Part shown: piece by piece, positions 6,423 to 10,485 of the stretch | Layout of the letters: every line of letters starts with the position of its first letter | Numbering within the stretch: position 1 is the first letter of the stretch | Assembly: GCA_003567095.1 (NCBI GenBank) | Contig: PXAQ01000036.1 | Coordinates: forward strand, 1 to 10,485 | Source of the DNA: Phycisphaerae bacterium | GTDB lineage: Bacteria > Planctomycetota > Phycisphaerae > Sedimentisphaerales > Anaerohalosphaeraceae | Reading direction: 5' to 3' | Length of the DNA: 10,485 nucleotides | Notes under the pieces: model-generated | What the model saw: only the letters and a program-made list of their open reading frames with translations | What the model was told of the DNA's origin: nothing | The model's database searches: none | Program-made: the position numbers and the translations under genes

Positions 6423-6771
6423 CTGCCCGATGGCCGCGTCGCATCGCTGCGTTCAGGTCCATGCGAGGGTATTTTTCATCGCGATGGGAAACTATGCAAT
6501 AAATTGCATGCAAGAAACGTATTCCTTCGGTTAAAGCTCAAACCGATCGTGAAATAAGGCGGGCAGCGTCGCGCCCGGATGTGATACATTCAGGATTAGC
6601 TCATGCTGCCGGACGCCTCATAAAATCGGGCTTATCAGTGTCGCCGCGAGCGGTCGAACGACCGGGCCGGAAACGAGCGAAAAGTTTTTTCATAATTCAT
6701 CAACTTTCTTAGAAAAAGCTCAAAGAATCTCACACAGTCAAGCCGAAAAGCCTTTAGGCCAGGAGGTGAAA
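6423..6771. other. Intergenic spacer with dyads and a GC-rich structured segment, no gene
   Basis: About 350 bases follow the kinase stop. I see no convincing gene or T-tract terminator. Inverted repeats include a perfect 16-bp dyad ATGCAAT-AA-ATTGCAT (6494-6509), a hairpin TCGGTT/AACCGA (6527-6532 with 6541-6546), CGGGC/GCCCG (6560-6564 with 6573-6577), a longer-range alternative joining GGCG and CAGC (6558-6567) to GCTG and CGCC (6605-6617), and the perfect CGGTCGAACGACCG (6651-6664). The downstream end is the ribosome binding site of the small ORF. It may be a structured untranslated region or an undetected RNA. Confidence 0.5.
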
Positions 6772-6837
6772 ATGAGCACGATACATAAATTTTTTGTTTT
6801 TTCTCATTCTTTGATGTGTTTATTTCGTAGCCTTTAG
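6772..6837 (+). CDS. Small ORF of 21 codons with a strong ribosome binding site
   Basis: ATG at 6772-6774 is preceded by AGGAGG (6761-6766) five bases upstream, one of the best ribosome binding sites in the window. The 21-residue product starts MSTIHKFFVF and ends LMCLFRSL; it is hydrophobic and slightly basic with a single Cys, so it could sit in the membrane as a small peptide. It lies 59 bases before the lipoprotein gene on the same strand and could be a leader peptide for it, or an independent small protein. The 9-bp AGCCTTTAG occurs at 6749-6757 and again at its stop codon (6829-6837). There is no homology evidence; chance occurrence of a good Shine-Dalgarno is possible. Confidence 0.4.
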   Translation: MSTIHKFFVFSHSLMCLFRSL

Positions 6838-6896
6838 TAATAAGAGTACTATTAATGTGATTTGAAGCAGCCGGACGAAAGTCGGAGGGACAGATC

Positions 6897-7223
6897 ATGG
6901 AGACAATTAAAATCATCACGTTGGTTGTTGGTGCCGCGGCACTGACAGCGGCAGCCGGGTGCAACATTGACGCTCACCGACGCCAAAGCGCCGAACGGAA
7001 CTTCGAGCGCAAAATGGACCAGGTCCGCATGGAACAAGCACGTCAGTCGATGGCCGAGGGGCGGTATGAATACGCCCGCAGAGTGCTGGAACCGGCTCTG
7101 GAATCGGCCCAACGAGGACACGAGGCCCGAACCCTGATGCATCAGATTCAAGCGGCCGACCAGGTTTACACCCAAATGGCCGAATTCCGCAGGGATGACG
7201 ATCAGGGTGAACGTGTTTACTGA
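6897..7223 (+). CDS. Small putative lipoprotein with TPR-like helical pair
   Basis: The product is 108 residues. It begins METIKIITLVVGAAALTAAA followed by GC, giving a lipobox-like AAGC with lipidated Cys22; the -3 Ala is less usual than Leu. Residues about 24-45 are charged and helical, and residues about 46-90 (SMAEGRYEYARRVLEPALES and the following helix) look like one tetratricopeptide-type helix pair. It would be exported and tethered to a membrane, perhaps scaffolding a partner; no function is assigned. GGAGG at 6884-6888 lies eight bases before the ATG, and a small hairpin with a GAAA loop (about 6871-6885) overlaps the start of this site, so it could modulate translation. The nearest upstream frame is the 21-codon ORF. 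No terminator is evident after the stop. Confidence 0.72.
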   Translation: METIKIITLVVGAAALTAAAGCNIDAHRRQSAERNFERKMDQVRMEQARQSMAEGRYEYARRVLEPALESAQRGHEARTLMHQIQAADQVYTQMAEFRRDDDQGERVY

Positions 7224-7347
7224 CACCGTGCAAAAACCCCGCGTATGACCTGTAAAAGCAGTTTTGCGGAACTTTAGAGACGCGTTTCACAAAGCAATAG
7301 GCCCTTCTTATAAACACTCATCGTCCTTTTTTTTGTCCCCTTTTGAC

Positions 7348-7409
7348 TTGCTCCTGTCCGCCTTGTTGTCTACACTGTCAATCGCTTTTTGAATTCGTAA
7401 TGAGCGATT
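7348..7409 (+). promoter_or_regulatory. Weak promoter candidate and stem-loop before the glycosylase gene
   Basis: TTGCTC (7348-7353), 17 bases, TACACT (7371-7376) is a weak sigma70-type pair. Just downstream, AATCGCT (7380-7386) and AGCGATT (7403-7409) form a 7-bp stem whose loop contains the palindrome GAATTC. The stem abuts the ribosome binding site AAGGA (7410-7414), so it could affect translation or be a protein-binding dyad. If transcription starts near 7383, part of the stem would be lost from the RNA. Confidence 0.35.
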
Positions 7410-7420
7410 AAGGATAGAGC

Positions 7421-8071
7421 ATGAGTCATTCGAAAGCAACCCAACTCTACCAGCGGCTGCTGGCCCGTTACGGCCGGCAGGGCTGGTGGCCGGCAAACGG
7501 ACGGTTCGAGATTATCCTCGGGGCCATATTGACGCAGAACACCAACTGGTCCAATGTGGAAAAGGCCCTTATCAACCTTAAAAACGCCGATTGCCTGACG
7601 CCCCAACAACTGCAGGCGCTGGACATCCAGCATTTGGCCGAGCTGATCCGACCGGCCGGCTATTTTAATGTCAAGACCCAGCGGCTGCGGCATTTTCTGC
7701 AATGGCTGCTGGATCGCTTTGACGGGGACCTGGACGCTGTGGCCGAATTGTCCACCCATCGCCTGCGCGACGAGCTGCTGGCGATCAAGGGCATTGGCCC
7801 GGAAACCGCCGATTCAATCTGCCTGTACGCCTTTGAAAAACCGGTGTTTGTTGTCGATGCCTATACCGCGCGGATTTTGGGGCGACACGGGATGATCTGG
7901 CCGGAGGCGGGATACGAAGAGATACGCGAGTATTTCGAGGGCAGCCTGGAACGGGATGTCCAGCTCTATAACGAATTTCACGCGCTGCTGGTACGGCTGG
8001 GCAAGGACCACTGCAAGCCCAAACCGCGCTGCTGCAGCTGCCCCATTGAGGACTGGCCGCACAGCGTATAA
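7421..8071 (+). CDS. EndoIII-related HhH-GPD DNA glycosylase (COG2231 / MagIII-like)
   Basis: A 216-residue helix-hairpin-helix base-excision enzyme. LLAIKGIGPETADSICLYAF (119-138) is the HhH motif, and Asp146 in FVVDAYTARI is the catalytic aspartate. Glu128 stands where EndoIII has its Schiff-base lysine, so it should be a monofunctional glycosylase without AP-lyase activity, as in the MagIII 3-methyladenine group. Other group marks are ILGAILTQNTNWSNVEKAL and LYNEFHALLVRLGKDHC. The C-terminal cysteines 198, 204, 205 and 207 (HCKPKPRCCSCP) do not follow the EndoIII C-x6-C-x2-C-x5-C spacing, so a standard 4Fe-4S cluster is doubtful. The start is supported by AAGGA six bases upstream. The TAA stop lies at the left edge of the inserted element at 8072, and its bases belong to the target duplication. 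The substrate is inferred from the family. Confidence 0.88.
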   Translation: MSHSKATQLYQRLLARYGRQGWWPANGRFEIILGAILTQNTNWSNVEKALINLKNADCLTPQQLQALDIQHLAELIRPAGYFNVKTQRLRHFLQWLLDRFDGDLDAVAELSTHRLRDELLAIKGIGPETADSICLYAFEKPVFVVDAYTARILGRHGMIWPEAGYEEIREYFEGSLERDVQLYNEFHALLVRLGKDHCKPKPRCCSCPIEDWPHSV

Positions 8072-8241
8072 CTCAAACTGACCGATGGTCAGCTTGAGAA
8101 GTCAAAAATTAAAGTGCAAAAATCAAAATTGTGGAATCCGCCTTTGGCGGATAGCATTTTTAAGAACGATTTGAATGTCTTACAACCTGTTTAATCATCA
8201 TTGGTTAACGTAAATTTTTGCAGTTTATCGGTCAGTTTGAG
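8072..8241. mobile_element. MITE-like non-coding element with terminal inverted repeats and 6-bp target duplication
   Basis: The element begins CTCAAACTGACCGAT (8072-8086) and ends with the exact reverse complement (8227-8241). It is bounded by the direct repeat GTATAA (8066-8071 and 8242-8247), the footprint of a transposition event. It is 170 bp and has no transposase or ORF. The inverted repeat extends inwards: the right arm 8214-8226 pairs with 8111-8123 at 12 of 13 positions, once a 24-bp insertion (8087-8110) in the left arm is skipped. That insertion starts with GGTCAGCTTGAG, giving a local hairpin with 8072-8083 that has one mismatch. Inside is a perfect hairpin ATCCGCC-TTT-GGCGGAT (8136-8152). 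It needs a transposase in trans. It may also form the 3' end of the glycosylase mRNA. Confidence 0.72.
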
Positions 8242-8271
8242 GTATAAAACATTCAAGCGTTGAGCCTGTGA

Positions 8272-8314
8272 TGATGCCACTGCCAAAAGTATTGCTTATT
8301 CGGCAGCGGCATCA
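8272..8314 (-). terminator. Stem-loop directly after the PEP-CTERM gene (possible terminator or mRNA stabiliser)
   Basis: Arms 8302-8314 and 8272-8284 pair over 13 positions with a single A-C mismatch and a 17-base loop. The structure begins four bases past the stop codon of the leftward gene. No T tract follows on the minus strand, so a classical intrinsic terminator is not assured. On the plus strand it lies outside the MITE. Confidence 0.45.
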
Positions 8315-8318
8315 CTAT

Positions 8319-9035
8319 TTATGAGTATTTACATTTCCATAACAAAAACAGCCCACCCAACCCAAACATCGCCAAGGTGGCCGGCTCGGGAATGGGGGTA
8401 AGCTGCATCCCGGAGATGACCGACCGCCCACCCTCGTCATACGATTTGACCGGCTTGATGGCGATGCGAACCGCACCATCAATAGTGGACTCAACGTCAA
8501 AGACCCAGTAGTTTTCACCTTCGATGAAATCAGACGAATTGGTCCCGGTTGAGGTTACTGAAACCATCCCCTCTGTCGTATCCACAACCCGGATCTGGGT
8601 TGCATCGTCACCCGTGCCATCGCCGCCGCTGTACACGACCAGCCGCATCTGCGTATTGGCCGGCAAATTAACAGCATTATACCAGATCCAATCGTCCGAC
8701 TCTCCATGTCTGCCGTCTCTGAGCAGGAGATTGGTATTGTCATCACAGATTGTGACAGACGATCCACTGTTGAAATAGGTATAGTCAGTTTCTGATTCAT
8801 CCGACAGCAACTGTTGATGTTCTTCATTCCCGTACCCTCGCCAGTTCCAGTAATCATCCGAGGTTAGACCCAAAATAGCCTCGCCCTCGTAAACGGATCC
8901 TGGTTCAAGATTAGGATGACGGCCGAAATCCACATTGTACAGCCACCCGGCAGAGGCGCTTCCTGCAACAAGCATAAAGCACGTTGTCATTATTATTCTG
9001 TTTTTGATCTTTTTGTGCCTTATTATGTTTCTCAT
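8319..9035 (-). CDS. Secreted PEP-CTERM sorting-domain protein
   Basis: A 238-residue exported protein. Residues 1-29 are a signal peptide (basic MRNIIRHKKIKNR, hydrophobic core, GSASA before Gly30). Residues 30-212 are a mixed, Asp/Gly/Tyr-rich beta-type domain that I cannot assign, with several acidic turns and one Cys97. Residues 215-238 are a PEP-CTERM: PIPEP, the hydrophobic LAMFGLGGLFLLW, and a short basic tail KCKYS. PEP-CTERM proteins are processed by an exosortase and linked to exopolysaccharide or biofilm in Gram-negative bacteria; no exosortase is in this window. The start fits: GGAGG at 9044-9048 lies eight bases upstream. The tail has Lys rather than the usual Arg cluster, a minor oddity. 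An operator-like palindrome lies 41 bases upstream. Confidence 0.87.
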   Translation of the reverse strand: MRNIIRHKKIKNRIIMTTCFMLVAGSASAGWLYNVDFGRHPNLEPGSVYEGEAILGLTSDDYWNWRGYGNEEHQQLLSDESETDYTYFNSGSSVTICDDNTNLLLRDGRHGESDDWIWYNAVNLPANTQMRLVVYSGGDGTGDDATQIRVVDTTEGMVSVTSTGTNSSDFIEGENYWVFDVESTIDGAVRIAIKPVKSYDEGGRSVISGMQLTPIPEPATLAMFGLGGLFLLWKCKYS

Positions 9036-9075
9036 TCTTTATACCTCCAAAAAATAACCTCCATCTATCCCGGAT

Positions 9076-9092
9076 GTTCAAGCAACTTGAAC
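9076..9092. promoter_or_regulatory. Operator-like perfect palindrome upstream of the PEP-CTERM gene
   Basis: GTTCAAG-CAA-CTTGAAC has 7-bp arms and a 3-base centre. It is in the 5' untranslated or promoter region of the leftward gene, 41 bases before the start codon, and is a likely dimeric-regulator site. No clear -10 and -35 pair is seen nearby. The regulator is unknown. Confidence 0.5.
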
Positions 9093-9125
9093 TCCACATT
9101 TGAAAACCACTTTAGACCCCCTCGC

Positions 9126-9150
9126 AAAACCCTCTGAAACGCGACAGGGG
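9126..9150 (-). terminator. Probable intrinsic terminator of der
   Basis: Reading leftwards, CCC-CTG (9145-9150) pairs with CAG-GGG (9130-9136) around one bulged A, with an 8-base loop, followed by TTTT (9126-9129). It begins eight bases past the der stop codon, and the short T tract makes it moderate in strength. Confidence 0.5.
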
Positions 9151-9157
9151 AGGTCTT

Positions 9158-10483
9158 TCAGGGCGAGCCCTTTTCCGTGCGCTGGCGCAGGAGCAGGCGG
9201 ATGGGGACTTCTTCCAGGTCGAGCAGTTCGCCGAGTCGGCTGATCAGAAATCGCTGGTAGGGCTCATCGAACAGGGCCGGGCGGTTGACAAACAGCAGGA
9301 TGCTGACCGGGCGGACGGCGACCTGGGTGGCGTAAAAGATTTTCGGTATACCGCGTTTGGCGCGCGAGCCGATGCGTTCTTCGGTGATGAGGTTGATCGC
9401 TTTGTTGAGGCGGCCGGTGGCGATTTTGGTGCCGGCCTGCTTGAACAGCTCGGCGGCGATATCCAGCACGCTTTGAATGTTTTTGGCGTCTTTGGCGGTG
9501 GTAAAGGCGATCGGGGCGTGGCGCAGGCCGATGAGCACCTTGTCCAGGTACTCGGCATAATCGTCCGAGCCGGCTTGGTCTTTGGCCAAGTCCCATTTGT
9601 TGACGATCAGGATGCAGGGCTTGAACTCCTCGCGGACGAGATGGCCGAGCTTTTTGTCCACCTGCGAGACCGGCGTGGTGGCGTCTATCATAAACAGCAC
9701 CACATCGGCCCGGCGGATGCTGCGCAGCGCGCGGGTGTAGCCGTAGTACTCGATGTCGTGGGCCATCTTGCCGACTTTGCGGACGCCGGCGGTGTCGATG
9801 ATCAGGTACTGGCGGCCGTCTTTTTCAAACAGCACATCCACCGCGTCCCGGGTGGTGCCGGGCACTTCGCTGACGATGACCCGCTCCTGGCCGACGACGG
9901 CGTTGATGAAGGTGCTTTTGCCGGCGTTGCGTTTGCCGACGATGGCGATGTTCATGACCGATTTGGCCGGTTTCTCGGGGGGCAGATGATCCAAGGCCGA
10001 CTCGATGCGGTCGAGCAGCTCGGCGCGGTTGACCATGTTTTTTGCGGAGATACAGATCGGCTCGCCGTAGCCGAGCCGGATGAATTCGCCGGCCTGGCCA
10101 AGCTGTTTGGGGCTGTCGGCCTTGTTGGCCACCAGCATCACGGCCAGCTCGTGCTTGCGCAGCAGGCGGGCGATCTGGGTGTCCAGCGGCGTGATCCCGT
10201 CGCGGATATCGACCACGAACAGCACCAGATCGGCCTGGCTGATGGCCTGGAAAATCTGGCTTTCGACGTGCTGTTCCAGTGCGTCGCTGTCGACAATGCC
10301 GTAGCCGCCGGTATCGACCAGCTCGAAATAACGCTCGTTGCGGGCCAGAATCGTGCTCACGCGATCGCGCGTCACCCCGGCCGTCGGATCGACGATGCTG
10401 ATCAGTTGACCCGACAGCGAGTTGAGCAGACTGCTCTTGCCGACATTCGGCCGGCCGATGATTGCCACCACAGGAAGCGCCAT
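9158..10483 (-). CDS. der: Ribosome-assembly GTPase Der (EngA)
   Basis: Der is a tandem GTPase that assists 50S subunit maturation. All 441 residues are in the window and the length is typical. Domain 1 has G1 GRPNVGKS (10-17), G2 near GVTRD (36-40), G3 DTGG (57-60) and G4 NKAD (120-123). Domain 2 has G1 GKRNAGKS (183-190), PGTTRD (208-213), DTAG (230-233) and NKWD (295-298). Residues about 355-437 form the KH-like C-terminal domain. The second G1 motif has Lys and Ala in place of the usual Arg-Pro and Val, but the GxxxxGKS frame is kept, so GTP binding should be intact. The ATG at 10481-10483 is near the window edge, and its ribosome binding site lies outside. Starting at MALPVVAIIG fits the family. 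A terminator follows the stop. Confidence 0.96.
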   Translation of the reverse strand: MALPVVAIIGRPNVGKSSLLNSLSGQLISIVDPTAGVTRDRVSTILARNERYFELVDTGGYGIVDSDALEQHVESQIFQAISQADLVLFVVDIRDGITPLDTQIARLLRKHELAVMLVANKADSPKQLGQAGEFIRLGYGEPICISAKNMVNRAELLDRIESALDHLPPEKPAKSVMNIAIVGKRNAGKSTFINAVVGQERVIVSEVPGTTRDAVDVLFEKDGRQYLIIDTAGVRKVGKMAHDIEYYGYTRALRSIRRADVVLFMIDATTPVSQVDKKLGHLVREEFKPCILIVNKWDLAKDQAGSDDYAEYLDKVLIGLRHAPIAFTTAKDAKNIQSVLDIAAELFKQAGTKIATGRLNKAINLITEERIGSRAKRGIPKIFYATQVAVRPVSILLFVNRPALFDEPYQRFLISRLGELLDLEEVPIRLLLRQRTEKGSP

Positions 10484-10485
10484 AA

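Noticed and set aside
8072..8098. The 27-base hairpin after the glycosylase stop as a plain terminator
   Set aside because: No T tract follows, and the sequence is better explained as the rearranged left end of the MITE.
9032..9064. A 10-codon upstream ORF (starts MEVIFWRYKE) whose TGA overlaps the PEP-CTERM ATG
   Set aside because: The ATGA overlap hints at coupling, but there is no ribosome binding site at a workable distance, and the main gene has its own GGAGG. I leave it as a curiosity.

Overview
The window is a chromosomal stretch of moderately GC-rich bacterial DNA with compact genes and one sharply AT-rich gap. The gene set points to a Gram-negative environmental bacterium: a DUF481 outer-membrane beta-barrel, a lipoprotein, a secreted PEP-CTERM protein, a PocR-type AraC regulator, a PAS histidine kinase and an EndoIII-related glycosylase. 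I favour Planctomycetota, perhaps a Phycisphaerae-like lineage, from the PEP-CTERM and DUF481 genes and the short heptamer repeats. This is an inference; no rRNA or other phylogenetic marker except der is present.

Layout. 1-3742 is read leftwards: a ferritin-like protein cut by the window edge, a PocR/AraC regulator with its own promoter, a small helical protein, a DUF481 barrel, and a small protein with two helix-turn-helix segments. 3743-4292 is AT-rich and has no convincing gene. It holds promoter-like boxes, repeats and a strong rightward terminator, which together suggest a small RNA of about 90 nt. 4293-8071 is read rightwards: a PAS histidine kinase with a good promoter, a structured spacer, a 21-codon ORF with a strong ribosome binding site, a small lipoprotein, and a COG2231-type DNA glycosylase. 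8072-8241 is a compact non-coding element with terminal inverted repeats and a 6-bp target duplication, that is, a MITE, inserted at the stop codon of the glycosylase gene. 8272-10483 is read leftwards: a PEP-CTERM protein with a dyad operator-like site upstream, and the GTPase gene der, complete, with a terminator.

How the genes fit together. No pathway joins them. The leftward block mixes regulation (PocR/AraC, tandem HTH) with the cell envelope (DUF481) and metal or oxidative stress (ferritin-like). The kinase has no response regulator beside it. Der is a housekeeping ribosome-assembly GTPase. No phage, CRISPR, defence or toxin-antitoxin locus is recognisable. The most notable items are the MITE, the candidate sRNA, the heptamer repeat and the small ORF.
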